DNA of 64,000 bases, from the NCBI RefSeq assembly GCF_030433895.1, contig NZ_JARUXE010000005.1:91999-155998 (forward strand). The letters are read 5' to 3'. The position numbers were made by a program, and so were the translations under genes. This document shows, one piece after another, positions 17,431-26,196 of this stretch (the first letter of the stretch is position 1; each line of letters opens with the position of its first letter). The notes under the pieces are model-generated. The model worked only from the letters and a program-made list of their open reading frames with translations, was not told where the DNA came from and did not search any database. Source of the DNA: Arthrobacter sp. PsM3. Lineage in GTDB: Bacteria; Actinomycetota; Actinomycetes; Actinomycetales; Micrococcaceae.

Positions 17431-18681
17431 ATGACTGGTCACGTTGTGCAGATGGAAGAACGCCGTCGTGCGCCGCTGGGTGCGTCCTACTGGAAGCTGT
17501 GGACCTCATCCGGGCTGTCCAACCTCGCGGACGGCGTCTTCAAGATCGCGCTGCCGCTGCTGGCGATTCAGCTCACCCAGTCACCCACGCTGATTGCCGG
17601 GCTGAGCGTCGCAGCGACGCTTCCCTGGCTTCTCTTCGCCCTGACTGCCGGAGCCCTGGCCGACCGGCTGGACCGGCGCAAGCTGATGTTGTGGGCCAAC
17701 CTCAGCCGCGCGATGCTGCCCGCCTTGCTGGCCGCCGTCATCCTGCTGGATTTCGGCACCATTTGGGCCCTGTACGTTGTCGCCCTGATGGTGGGCGTGG
17801 CTGAAACGCTCTACGATACCTCCGCGCAGTCGATCATGCCCCAGGTGGTGCACCGGGATCAGCTGTCGCGCGCCAACGGCCGCCTCTACGCCGTCGAACT
17901 CACCGCCAACCAGTTCGTGGGTCCCCCACTGGGCGGGCTGCTGGTGGCCATCGGCGTCACTGCAGGCCTCGCGGTGCCGGCGGCACTGTGGCTTGCGGCC
18001 GTCGGTGGCCTGCTCCTGGTCCCGGGGGCTTTTCGGACAGAACGGGAGCAGAAGACAACTCTGCGGTTCGACATTGGCGAAGGTTTGCGGTTCCTCTGGA
18101 ACCAAAAGATCCTCCGCACGCTCGCGGTGATGACCGGGGTGTTCAACTTCGCATCCAGCGCGGCATTCGCGGTCCTGGTGCTGTTTGCCGTGGGCCCGGC
18201 TTCAGCAATGAAGCTGTCCGAAGTGGGGTTCGGCGTGCTTTTGACGGCCTCCGCTCTCGGCGCCTTCGTTGGCTCCTTCATCTCCGAATGGGCGGAGGCC
18301 AAGCTGGGCCGGTCGAAGTCCCTGGCGCTCACGATCTTCGGGAGCGCGCTGTTAGTAGGCGCGCCCGCCATGACCGACAACCCCTATGTTCTCGGCCCCA
18401 TCCTCTTTGTCGGCGGCATGCTGATCATGCTGTGGAACGTCATCACCGTCTCCCTGCGCCAGCGCATTGCCCCCAACCGCTTGCTGGGCAGAGTCAACAG
18501 CGCCTACCGCCTGCTGGCGTGGGGCACGATGCCGCTGGGTGCAGCAGCGGGCGGTCTGCTGGCGCAATGGCTGGGCCTGCAGGCCATGTTCGGCATCATG
18601 GGGGTGCTGACCCTCGCACTGCTCGGGATGATGCCGATCCTCACGGACAAGGCGATCGCCGCGGCCGACGTCGAATCCTAA
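17431..18681 (+). CDS. MFS transporter, probable drug or metabolite efflux pump
   Basis: A 416-residue, 12-helix MFS permease. The loop 2-3 signature appears as GALADRLDRRKLML, followed by a helix pattern common to the actinobacterial efflux pumps (Bcr/MFS_3 type) paired with ArsR-type regulators. I chose ATG 17431 (MTGHVVQMEERRRAPLG). An in-frame ATG at 17413 is also possible. It is divergent from the regulator gene with a shared operator, so expression is probably induced by an exported compound. Confidence 0.88.
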   Translation: MTGHVVQMEERRRAPLGASYWKLWTSSGLSNLADGVFKIALPLLAIQLTQSPTLIAGLSVAATLPWLLFALTAGALADRLDRRKLMLWANLSRAMLPALLAAVILLDFGTIWALYVVALMVGVAETLYDTSAQSIMPQVVHRDQLSRANGRLYAVELTANQFVGPPLGGLLVAIGVTAGLAVPAALWLAAVGGLLLVPGAFRTEREQKTTLRFDIGEGLRFLWNQKILRTLAVMTGVFNFASSAAFAVLVLFAVGPASAMKLSEVGFGVLLTASALGAFVGSFISEWAEAKLGRSKSLALTIFGSALLVGAPAMTDNPYVLGPILFVGGMLIMLWNVITVSLRQRIAPNRLLGRVNSAYRLLAWGTMPLGAAAGGLLAQWLGLQAMFGIMGVLTLALLGMMPILTDKAIAAADVES

Positions 18682-18853
18682 GTTGTACTGGGCCTTTCCG
18701 GCTTCCGCGTGGCCGTTGCGAGGGGCCAAACGGTCGACTTTTCCCCGCTACCGCTGCATTCGAGGCCGTGGTACGTTCAGCGTGATCAGGATGTCCGAAC
18801 GGGCCCCTATCCAGCCCGGCTCCTGGCGCAACCCCAGAAAGCAGAGGCGAACG

Positions 18854-19114
18854 ATGCCAACATTAATGATCTTCCACGAAGTCGACGACGTTGAGCACTG
18901 GCTCAGCTCAACAAAAAGGCAAGACGTCTTCGGCCCTCTCGGCATAACGGTTCGAACGTTCATCGACCCGGCCAAGAGCCACCGTGTAGGCCTGATCGTC
19001 GAAGTCCCCGATATGGGAACTTTCCAGCGAATCATGGAGTCCGAAGAGGCGGCCGAAGCGATGAAATTCGACGGCGTCCGCCCGGAAACACTCCTGACGC
19101 TGGTCGAGCCTTAG
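18854..19114 (+). CDS. Conserved small protein of unknown function (86 aa)
   Basis: It begins MPTLMIFHEVDDVEHWLSS and ends ETLLTLVEP. The pattern of alternating strands and helices looks like a compact ferredoxin-like (dimeric alpha-beta barrel) protein, similar to small actinobacterial proteins of unknown role. AGAGGCGA just upstream supports the ATG at 18854; upstream in-frame sequence is not protein-like. No transmembrane segment or catalytic motif is seen. Confidence 0.7.
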   Translation: MPTLMIFHEVDDVEHWLSSTKRQDVFGPLGITVRTFIDPAKSHRVGLIVEVPDMGTFQRIMESEEAAEAMKFDGVRPETLLTLVEP

Positions 19115-19239
19115 GCACCCCCAGGCACGGTCCTGGTTCCCGCTGCAGGGATGTCCCCGGCGGAGTTCCCCGCCGTCCGGGGCGGCGCGTGGGACCGCGG
19201 AACAACTCCGCCACCGGTATCCGGTGGAGAATGGAACGC

Positions 19240-19824
19240 ATGACCCTCACGACGTTCGCCCTTGTCCGCCATGGCCAGACGGACTGGAACGCTCAGCGCC
19301 GGCTGCAGGGGTCCACCGACATTCCACTGAACGACGTCGGCCGCGGCCAGTCGCGCGACGCCGTCGCCGTCCTATCCGGCTACGAGTGGGACGCGATTGT
19401 GTCGTCGCCGCTGAGCCGCGCCGCGGAAACCGCCGATCTCATTGCGGCAGGACTGGGACTCGGCCTCGTCCGCCGCGTACCGGAGCTCACCGAACGCAGC
19501 TTCGGGCCCGCCGAGGGCCTGCAGGACGGCCCCGAACTGGACGCGCTGCGCATCCCCGACGGATTCCGTGGCGCAGAAAGCGTGGATGGTGCAGCCCGCC
19601 GCGGGCTCGCCGCGCTCGAAGCTCTCGCCGAGGAGTTCCGCGGCCGCCGCGTCCTGGTGGTGGCCCACGGCTCCCTTATCCGCGTGAGCCTCAGCCGTGC
19701 TATGGGCCGCACCCTGCACGGCATCGACAACACCGCGCTCAACCTGGCCCACCACGATCCCGTTGACGGCTGGCAGCTCGAATTCTTCAACGGCGAGCGC
19801 CTTGTCGCCGGTATTCCGGCCTAA
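19240..19824 (+). CDS. Histidine phosphatase family (phosphoglycerate-mutase-like) protein
   Basis: A 194-residue enzyme of the histidine phosphatase superfamily. The phosphohistidine motif is LVRHGQTDWN, the conserved second region is SSPLSRAAETA, the acidic donor region is LTERSFGPAEG, and the C-terminal second histidine is in VVAHGSLIRV. Members dephosphorylate sugar phosphates, phosphoglycerate or nucleosides; the substrate is not determined. ATG 19240 has GGTGGAGA at a workable distance; ATG 19231 is in frame but too close to it. Confidence 0.9.
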   Translation: MTLTTFALVRHGQTDWNAQRRLQGSTDIPLNDVGRGQSRDAVAVLSGYEWDAIVSSPLSRAAETADLIAAGLGLGLVRRVPELTERSFGPAEGLQDGPELDALRIPDGFRGAESVDGAARRGLAALEALAEEFRGRRVLVVAHGSLIRVSLSRAMGRTLHGIDNTALNLAHHDPVDGWQLEFFNGERLVAGIPA

Positions 19825-20032
19825 TCCGCACCGACCTAGGTCCGGGACCACCCACTCCGCAGCACTGTACTCCGCACCACATGGCAGGCGTCCAATGAAT
19901 CGCCAGCGGCCCCAGACGCCGCCGCGGAAACAGCGCCGAACGCATAGCCCGACAGCTCGGCGACCCGCCAGGGCTTCCCTGCGCAAGTCACCAGGCAGCG
20001 GCAAAACCATTGATTAGCGACTGTTACCGACA

Positions 20033-20055
20033 TATCGTTAACTATCGCCGATAGT
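20033..20055. promoter_or_regulatory. Dyad ahead of the PadR gene, probable autoregulatory operator
   Basis: ACTATCGCCGATAGT (20041-20055) is a perfect 7-1-7 palindrome, and an additional TATCG half lies at 20033-20037, ten bases from the one inside the palindrome. It sits about 50 bases ahead of the chosen PadR start. PadR proteins commonly repress themselves, so this is the likely site. Confidence 0.55.
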
Positions 20056-20102
20056 CGGCGTTCATGATGAAAATGCAGACGAAGTGGAAGGACGATGCCG
20101 TT

Positions 20103-20702
20103 ATGAAAGGCGACGATGAATGCACAGACCACGGGCCCGCGCTGGGACGCTTCGGGCGCAACAGGAGCGGTCGCGGACCCCACGGACACGGCGGCTTTGG
20201 GCCGGGCCGCGGGTTCGGGCCAGAATTCGGCCCGGGCTTTGGCCCCGGATTGGGCCCTGGCGGTTCGCGCCGGGCCAACAGGGGCGATGTCCGTTCGGCA
20301 ATTCTTTCCCTCCTGGCGGAATCACCTTCCAACGGCTACGGCCTGATCAAGACAATCGATGAAAAGACCTCTGGGGCCTGGCGCCCGAGTCCGGGCTCCG
20401 TATACCCGACGCTGCAACAGCTCGTTGATGAAGGACTCATCGAGCCGGTTGGTGACAGCCGGCGCACTGAGTTCGTGCTCACCGATGCGGGTAGGGCTTA
20501 CGTGGCCGAGCACGCAGAGGAGCTGGGGAACGCGTGGAACATCGACCCCCAGGGATCCGGCCCGGCGTTCCACCAGAGTGTAGGAAAACTGATGGGGGTC
20601 ATCCACCAGTTCCGCTTTTCGGCCACCGAGGAACAGCGCAAGGCCGCGATGGAAAAAATCGATGAAACCCGCCGCGCGCTCTACCTCATCCTCGCCGAAT
20701 GA
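20103..20702 (+). CDS. PadR-family transcriptional regulator
   Basis: A PadR-type regulator of 199 residues from ATG 20103. A histidine/glycine/phenylalanine-rich N-terminal stretch (FGPGRGFGPEFGPGFGPG) precedes the winged helix DVRSAILSLLAESPSNGYGL, with the wing SPGSVYPTLQQLVDEGLIE. A C-terminal dimerisation helix follows (EEQRKAAMEKIDETRRALY). GGAAGGA about 10 bases upstream supports this start; an in-frame ATG at 20064 adds 13 residues. The ligand is unknown. No obvious target gene adjoins it besides itself. Confidence 0.85.
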   Translation: MKGDDECTDHGPALGRFGRNRSGRGPHGHGGFGPGRGFGPEFGPGFGPGLGPGGSRRANRGDVRSAILSLLAESPSNGYGLIKTIDEKTSGAWRPSPGSVYPTLQQLVDEGLIEPVGDSRRTEFVLTDAGRAYVAEHAEELGNAWNIDPQGSGPAFHQSVGKLMGVIHQFRFSATEEQRKAAMEKIDETRRALYLILAE

Positions 20703-20755
20703 CACTGCCGACCTCCGCTGGATCCGCCGCCCAGCCGGGGAGCACTTGAACTGAG

Positions 20756-22135
20756 TCAATGGCCGGGTCCGGTAACGATCTTGTTCCGTTCTGATTCGTG
20801 CGCGCCGCCCTTCTTCGCCAGCGTGGTGCACGCCTCTTCGATGTCTCGGGCGAGCGTGTCGACGTGCTCGCGGCTCATCGTTTGTTTGACCAAGGCCCGC
20901 ATGATCGTCACGTTTTGGGCGTTCGGCGGCAGGGTGTAGGCCGGCACCATCCAGCCGCGCTCGGCCGAGAGCTGCCAGGCGATGTCGAACTCGTTGTATC
21001 CGGGGTCGGCGGCTAGCCGGAACGCGACCAGGGGAAGTTGCTCCTCGGCGGCGCCGATGATCTCGAACCGGCCCACCGCGTCCAGCTTCTCGGCAAGGAC
21101 GCGGGCGTTGGTCTGCATGTTACGCATGATGTAGGTGTAGCCGGCGCGACCATAGCGCACGAGATTGTAGTACTGGGCGATGACCATCGCCGAGCCGGTG
21201 GAGAAGTTCAGGGTGAAGGTCGAGTCGGTCTTGCCAAGGTAGTTCTCCTCGAAGACGAGGTCCTTGGCCAGGTCGGCCTTCTCCCGGAAGATCAGCCAGC
21301 CGATGCCGGGATAGACCAGTCCGAACTTGTGCCCGGAGACATTGATGGATCGGACCTGTTCGAGCCGGAAATCCCATTCGGAGTCCGGGTAGAGGAAGGG
21401 CCAGACGAACCCCCCGCTGGCCCCGTCCACGTGCAACGGTACATCCAGGCCTCGCTCGTGCTTGATCCGGAGGAGCAGGTCGTTGATGCCGGCGATGTCG
21501 TCTTTGTGCCCGGTGAACGTCGTACCCAGCACGGCTGCGACGCCGATGGTGTTCTCATCGACATGGGCCTGCACATCGTCCGGGCCGATCGTATACTTCC
21601 CGGGCTTCAGCGGCACGATCCGTGGCTCGACGTCGAAGTAGCGGCAGAACTTCTCCCACACGACATGCACGTCGCCGCCGAACACCAGGTTCGGGCTCGA
21701 CGTCGACGCGCCGGCGGCCTCGCGACGCTTCCGCCAGTTCCACTTCAGGGACAGACCGCCGAGCATGATCGCCTCGGACGACCCCTGGGTCCGGGCTCCC
21801 GTCGTCTCGCCCGGCGCGTGGAAGAGGTCGGCGAGCATCCGAATGCAGCGCTGCTCGATCTCGGCCGTGCGGGGATATTCGGCGTGGTCGATAAAGTTGC
21901 GGTGCAGGTTCGCAGCGATGATCTGCTGGGCCTGCGGCTCCATCCATGTGGTGACGAAGGTCGCCAGGTTCCGGGCCGGGTCACCCTCCAGCGCCAGATC
22001 CTCCGCCACCAGCCGCAAAGCGTCCTGGGCAGGAATCCCGGTCTCCGGGAACTCCCGGCTCGGTACCTCCTGGGTGACGAATCGGTTGCCAAACAGGGCC
22101 ACGTCGGCATCCGCCGGCTGGAAATTTAGTGACAT
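20756..22135 (-). CDS. gadB: Glutamate decarboxylase
   Basis: A 459-residue PLP enzyme converting glutamate to GABA while consuming a proton. Family signatures are visible: TGARTQGSSEAIMLGGL for cofactor phosphate and substrate, HVDGASGGFVWPF, and the PLP-binding lysine in SINVSGHKFGL. The length and the GadA/B-type order are normal. ATG 22135 follows a strong GAAGGAGGAG. It is the last gene of an operon with a YrhK-like membrane protein and a ClC antiporter, a pairing that recalls the acid-resistance logic of enteric bacteria. No glutamate/GABA antiporter is seen in the window. Confidence 0.95.
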   Translation of the reverse strand: MSLNFQPADADVALFGNRFVTQEVPSREFPETGIPAQDALRLVAEDLALEGDPARNLATFVTTWMEPQAQQIIAANLHRNFIDHAEYPRTAEIEQRCIRMLADLFHAPGETTGARTQGSSEAIMLGGLSLKWNWRKRREAAGASTSSPNLVFGGDVHVVWEKFCRYFDVEPRIVPLKPGKYTIGPDDVQAHVDENTIGVAAVLGTTFTGHKDDIAGINDLLLRIKHERGLDVPLHVDGASGGFVWPFLYPDSEWDFRLEQVRSINVSGHKFGLVYPGIGWLIFREKADLAKDLVFEENYLGKTDSTFTLNFSTGSAMVIAQYYNLVRYGRAGYTYIMRNMQTNARVLAEKLDAVGRFEIIGAAEEQLPLVAFRLAADPGYNEFDIAWQLSAERGWMVPAYTLPPNAQNVTIMRALVKQTMSREHVDTLARDIEEACTTLAKKGGAHESERNKIVTGPGH

Positions 22136-22169
22136 CACTTCTCCTCCTTCAGGGACTGCTGATCAGACG

Positions 22170-22880
22170 TTACGGATGAGTTTCCCGGTTTGCAGGAACC
22201 GAGGTGTCGGTGGATTCCGGACTCAGCATCAGAATCGCGCCGGTCAGGAAGCAGAGGGCTCCCACGAGCGTGCCGAGATTGGACACCTCGGCGTTCCAGA
22301 CATCGCCGCTCGACGGTATGACAAAGGCCGCGACGGCCGAGATCCCGAACGCAACAGAGCCGGCCACGTTGACCACGCCGATCTTCCACGCCCGGGGCCT
22401 GGGCCTGGGCCGGCCGGCAAACCCGACGCGACCGGCATCCCGCAACGCCACACCGCCTGCAATGAGGAAGGCGACTGAACCCAGAGCATCGGGTCGCCAC
22501 ACCCGCTGCTCGGTCAGCGCCGCGCTGAGATTGTCCCGCACTGCGTTTCCCGTACTCCAGTTGAACCACAGGGTCCCGGCAAGTTGAATCCCGCCGGCGA
22601 GCCAGGCGAGATTCCGCGGCGCCCATACCCATAACAAATGGCGCCGCGTGGCAACCACGGCCGGGAGGGCGTCCACGGCTTCGCGGTACTGCAGGAACGC
22701 TGCACAGGTGAAGAACAGCGAACCGACGAAGAATGTGACTGCACACCAGCGCAATCCCACGGCCTCGGAGTAGAACGGCATCGCCCCCAAGGCGAACAGG
22801 CTCGAGCCAATGATGAACAGCCAGGCGATCCACCGGTCCCGTACGGGCGAACGACCTGCGCTCGAGATCTCATTTCGCAT
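22170..22880 (-). CDS. Membrane protein with YrhK-like segments
   Basis: A 236-residue protein with about six helices. The N-terminal half (WLFIIGSSLFALGAMPFYSE and FFVGSLFFTCAAFLQYREA) resembles the YrhK-like domain, a two-helix module of unknown function. A similar pattern recurs in the C-terminal half. The start at 22880 lies 11 bases inside the end of the ClC gene, so translation is coupled. Its position between ClC and glutamate decarboxylase suggests a part in pH or membrane-potential homeostasis, but that is guilt by association. Confidence 0.7.
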   Translation of the reverse strand: MRNEISSAGRSPVRDRWIAWLFIIGSSLFALGAMPFYSEAVGLRWCAVTFFVGSLFFTCAAFLQYREAVDALPAVVATRRHLLWVWAPRNLAWLAGGIQLAGTLWFNWSTGNAVRDNLSAALTEQRVWRPDALGSVAFLIAGGVALRDAGRVGFAGRPRPRPRAWKIGVVNVAGSVAFGISAVAAFVIPSSGDVWNAEVSNLGTLVGALCFLTGAILMLSPESTDTSVPANRETHP

Positions 22881-24249
22881 GGTCGGTCCTCGAGGGAGCC
22901 CGACGCTGCACCTTGCCGGCATCGTCAGGGGCCACTGACGCCGTCGGGCCCGGGCCCGGGAGCACATTGGTGATCACGAAGGCCACCGCCACAGCCACCA
23001 CCACCTGGGGTGTTACAGCCACACCGTCCACACCCAGCAGCAGCGTGGCCAGCAGCGTAGACGTCAGCGGCAGCCGCAGCATGGCTGCGCACATGGCTCC
23101 CATGCCCATGCCGATCCCTGCCGCGAGATTCATTCCGGGCAACCCGCTCGCAGCAATGCCGAGCGCCGCACCAATGAACATCGACGGGAACACCGGCCCG
23201 CCACGAAATGCGCTCAGGGAGAGCCCGTAGACAAGGGTCTTGCAAGCGACCAGCAGGACCAACACCGCAAGCGAGTAGTCCGCGGCGTGTCCGACCAGCT
23301 CCGGAAGTGCGTCCTGCCCCGAGAACAACACCTGCGTGAAGCTGTGCCCCGAGATCAACTGGTACGCCATCGCGGCAAGACCGATCAGCAAGCCCAGCGC
23401 AGGCGTCACCAGCACCCGGTTCAGATGCACGACCGGCCGAAGCGACAGTGCGACCCGGCGGATCAGCCATCCCAGCAGCGCGCCGGCCGCACCCATGACC
23501 ACCGCCCAGCCCATCGTCGCCACTGTCGGCGGCACCGCAGGCGGCACCACAGGCAGCGCCAGCGAGAAGCTGCCCAGCCCGGTCCAGCCGTCCAGTCCGA
23601 CGAACACCAGCGCGCCGACGCCGGAAGCGAGCAGCCCGGGCAGGGCCACCAGACTCAGCGTCATTCCCCCGATCCCGGCGGCCTCCATGATCAGGAATGC
23701 ACCGAGCACGGGAGACCCGAGCAGGGTACTTATCGCCGCGAAGCTGCCGGCCGACGCCATGATCGTCAGCGACATCGGCGGAGCCTCCTTCTTCACCAGG
23801 TGCACGGCCAGCGCCCCGAGGCCGCCACCGATCGCGATCAGCGGCCCCTCGGGTCCGAGCACCGCACCCAGGCTGAGCGTGGTCAGCGCCGCGAGAACGA
23901 TGCCCGCGAGCTCACGACCGCTGGGCGGACCACCGCCCGTCTTGAATCCGAAGGCGGGTGAGTGGCCCCCGGTTCCCGGCAAATACCGGATGGTCAACGC
24001 CGTCAGCAGCCCACACAGCACCAACCATGGAACCGGCCACCACGCAGGAACAGCACCCCCGAGGACTTGATTCGGCAGTCCGACGAAAACGAACCGCTGC
24101 ACCGCCCCAACCAAAGCGAGAAAACCGTACGCAATGACCGAGATGGGAAAGCCCAAGACCGCTGCCAGCACGAGCGCGGCGATGTACGGCCTGGAACGAA
24201 TCACGGCGACCGGATCGATACTGGGCGGGGGCGCGGCAGGCTCGCTCAT
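22870..24249 (-). CDS. ClC-family chloride/proton antiporter or channel
   Basis: A 459-residue ClC protein from ATG 24249. Signatures seen are GTGGHSP in place of the usual GSGIPE, the gating-glutamate motif GPEGPLIAIGG and the pore motif GGPVFPSMFIGAALG. There are many hydrophobic helices and no CBS domains. In acid-resistance systems ClC balances charge while decarboxylases consume protons; the gadB gene in the same operon supports that role. The start overlaps the stop of a 14-residue leader peptide (ATGA). Upstream in-frame sequence to 24333 is arginine-rich and reads through the leader. Confidence 0.9.
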   Translation of the reverse strand: MSEPAAPPPSIDPVAVIRSRPYIAALVLAAVLGFPISVIAYGFLALVGAVQRFVFVGLPNQVLGGAVPAWWPVPWLVLCGLLTALTIRYLPGTGGHSPAFGFKTGGGPPSGRELAGIVLAALTTLSLGAVLGPEGPLIAIGGGLGALAVHLVKKEAPPMSLTIMASAGSFAAISTLLGSPVLGAFLIMEAAGIGGMTLSLVALPGLLASGVGALVFVGLDGWTGLGSFSLALPVVPPAVPPTVATMGWAVVMGAAGALLGWLIRRVALSLRPVVHLNRVLVTPALGLLIGLAAMAYQLISGHSFTQVLFSGQDALPELVGHAADYSLAVLVLLVACKTLVYGLSLSAFRGGPVFPSMFIGAALGIAASGLPGMNLAAGIGMGMGAMCAAMLRLPLTSTLLATLLLGVDGVAVTPQVVVAVAVAFVITNVLPGPGPTASVAPDDAGKVQRRAPSRTDHAK

Positions 24250-24290
24250 TCCCGGCAACCCGGCGCTCCGGTGACGATTCCGTTGAGCAT
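24246..24290 (-). CDS. Leader peptide (14 aa) translationally coupled to the ClC gene
   Basis: A very strong Shine-Dalgarno (GGAAGGAGGAGGG) is followed directly by ATG at 24290 and the peptide MLNGIVTGAPGCRE. Its TGA overlaps the ATG of the ClC gene as ATGA. The ClC start itself has no good ribosome-binding site, so its translation probably depends on ribosomes finishing this leader. The alternative is that the strong site simply serves an annotated upstream start, but that ATG is in a different frame from ClC. Confidence 0.6.
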   Translation of the reverse strand: MLNGIVTGAPGCRE

Positions 24291-24523
24291 CCCTCCTCCT
24301 TCCGCTGGCAGTCCGCTTCACGGCGGAAGCCATTAGCGAGGTCGCGCAAGCGATACAGGCCGGTCAATCACACGGTCTCCAAGTTAACGCTCCCGCTGGG
24401 GTCAGTCATCACCCGCTGCGGGTGAAAGAGAACCACTGAACTCCGTGCCCATCAGCGGGCCGAGCGTGCGGCGGCGAGCTGGGATCTCCTTTTGGCCACG
24501 TTGCTGGTGATGACACGGGCCGG

Positions 24524-24755
24524 CAGGCATAAGCTGATACCAGAACGTCTTTTCCAGCGCCGGGAAGATCATCGTGGACTCTGAAACCGCCGATGTAATC
24601 GATCATGATGTCACCACCATCACCTGCGTGTGCGGCAACACCGTCAGCAAGGACGGGTTGATCCAGGCCAACTCGCAAGGCGTCCCCGTCCACAACGGAG
24701 ACAGCGGCCAGGACTGAACCTGGTGAGCGGACGACGGCGGGGCCTCCCCGCCGGG
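24524..24755 (+). repeat. Degenerate duplicate of the 31248-31670 segment
   Basis: From CAGGCATAAGCTGAT through the coding part to the hairpin after the stop, this segment is a close copy of 31248-31670 with one internal loss of 186 bases. The 3' hairpin (CGGCGGGG, 3 bases, CCCCGCCG at 24735-24753) is retained in shortened form. Copies lie on the same strand about 6.7 kb apart. Confidence 0.85.
24574..24717 (+). pseudogene. In-frame-deleted paralogue of the zinc-ribbon-like gene at 31298
   Basis: The frame starts at GTG 24574 (ATG in the other copy) and encodes 47 residues. These match the first 43 or so residues of the 109-residue protein at 31298-31627 (including TCVCGNTVSKDGL), then end abruptly with a short tail. 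The loss is exactly 62 codons, so the frame is kept and the stop codon is the same one. The second cysteine pair (CPSC) is gone, so a zinc site could not form. It may be a decaying duplicate or a shortened but still translated gene. Confidence 0.7.
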
Positions 24756-24809
24756 GACACTCGACTCCTTGGGCCGGGCCGCGGGAGTGCACCCAACTGA
24801 AGCCCCTTG

Positions 24810-24858
24810 GCGCAAGAGGACGACGGCGGGAGCTTCCCGCCGTCGTCGTCTCTTGCGC
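24810..24858. terminator. Long hairpin terminator downstream of the MHS transporter
   Basis: GCGCAAGAG and following bases pair with the sequence ending CTCTTGCGC over about 22 base pairs around a GCT loop. It lies 16 bases after the MHS transporter stop (minus strand) and downstream of the truncated paralogue on the plus strand, so it can stop transcription from both sides. Confidence 0.7.
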
Positions 24859-24873
24859 TGGGTTCAGTTCACC

Positions 24874-26196
24874 TCAGGCCTGGCGGTACACCTTGCGGGA
24901 AATGGCCAGGCTAGCAGTGGCGATCACCGCGACGACAACAAGATAGAAGCCCGGCACCAGAAGAGAACCGGTGCTGCCGATCAGCCACGTCAGGATGAAG
25001 GGAGCGAAACCGCCGAAGACGGTGACTCCGATGTTGTACCCCAGGGAGAGTCCCGTTGAGCGGATGCGGGCCGGGAACATCGAGGACATGATGGCCGGCA
25101 GCGGCGCGAAGTAGGCCGTGGCGAGCACTGAGAGCACCAGTTCGACCACGATCATGGTGGGCAGTGCGGGGGCCGCGATGAGCAGCATAAACGCCGGAAT
25201 CCCGGCAATCATGGACCCAATGGCCGCCCACGTCATGATTCGGGCCGGTCCCACTTTGTCGGCCAGCATGCCGACGAACGGGGAACCGATGCTCATGACC
25301 ACACCGAAGATCAGGGTGGAGAGGAATGCCACGGATTTCGGCATCCCGAGATTAACGATCGCGTAGGTGGGCATGAAGAGGGCAATGTAGACGCCCACGG
25401 ATCCCAGCGACACGACGCCGACGATGGCCCCGAGCCGGCCGCCGTTGCCGATGAACGTCTCCCGCAGGGGCGACTTGGACCGTTCCGTGGCCAGGAACTC
25501 GGGCGTTTCCTCCATTTTGGACCGGATGTACCAGCCCACGGGTCCAATGGCCAGCGCGAAGATAAACGGCAGCCGCCAGCCCCAGGAGTCGAGTGCCTGG
25601 GTGCTGAGATAGGTGTTCAGCGCGAACCCGAATATTCCGGCCAGCAGGATGCCGCCGCCCTGGGTGGCAACCTGCCAGCTGCCGTAGAACGCCTTCCGGC
25701 TGGGTGCGTATTCGATCAGGTAGGCCGTGGCCGTGCCGAATTCCCCGCCGGTGGCGAAGCCCTGTAGCAGCCGGGCGACCAGCACCAGGATGCTCGCCGT
25801 GACGCCGATGGCGGCTGCCGTGGGTGCCACAACAATCAGCAGGGTGCCGACGAACATGACAAGGATGGACACCAGCATGCCGGCCTTGCGGCCGGCCCTG
25901 TCGGCGTAGCGGCCGATGATGATGCCACCGAGCGGGCGCATGATGAAAGACACCCCGAACGAGGCGAAGGCCAACAGCAGCGACGCCGTTTCATTCGTGG
26001 TCGGGAAGAACAGCTTGGAGATGGTGACAGCGAACGTGCCGTAGACGATGAGGTCGAACCATTCGAGCCCGTTGCCGATGGAGGCTGCGACGACGGCTTT
26101 GCGGGCATTACTTTGTTCCAGCGCGAGGGCGGCCGGCGATCGCGTATCGGTGACCTGGTCGCTGGGACCGAGGCTGGGGGCAGTTTGATGGCTCAT
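24874..26196 (-). CDS. MFS transporter, metabolite:proton symporter (MHS) type
   Basis: A 440-residue, 12-helix permease of the ShiA/ProP/KgtP-like MHS family. It shows SIGNGLEWFDLIVYGTFA in helix 1, the loop motif GRYADRAGRKAGML and ARLLQGFATGGEFGTATAYL. MHS carriers import organic acids, betaines or amino acids with protons. The start at 26196 overlaps the stop of an ArgE-like deacylase gene (ATGA). The likely cargo is therefore an N-acylated amino acid or small peptide that the enzyme then hydrolyses. A strong hairpin follows the stop. Confidence 0.9.
   Translation of the reverse strand: MSHQTAPSLGPSDQVTDTRSPAALALEQSNARKAVVAASIGNGLEWFDLIVYGTFAVTISKLFFPTTNETASLLLAFASFGVSFIMRPLGGIIIGRYADRAGRKAGMLVSILVMFVGTLLIVVAPTAAAIGVTASILVLVARLLQGFATGGEFGTATAYLIEYAPSRKAFYGSWQVATQGGGILLAGIFGFALNTYLSTQALDSWGWRLPFIFALAIGPVGWYIRSKMEETPEFLATERSKSPLRETFIGNGGRLGAIVGVVSLGSVGVYIALFMPTYAIVNLGMPKSVAFLSTLIFGVVMSIGSPFVGMLADKVGPARIMTWAAIGSMIAGIPAFMLLIAAPALPTMIVVELVLSVLATAYFAPLPAIMSSMFPARIRSTGLSLGYNIGVTVFGGFAPFILTWLIGSTGSLLVPGFYLVVVAVIATASLAISRKVYRQA

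Noticed and set aside
24250..24333. Upstream in-frame ATG for the ClC gene
   Set aside because: The extra 28 residues are Arg/His-rich and run through the leader peptide and its ribosome-binding site; ClC N-termini do not look like this.
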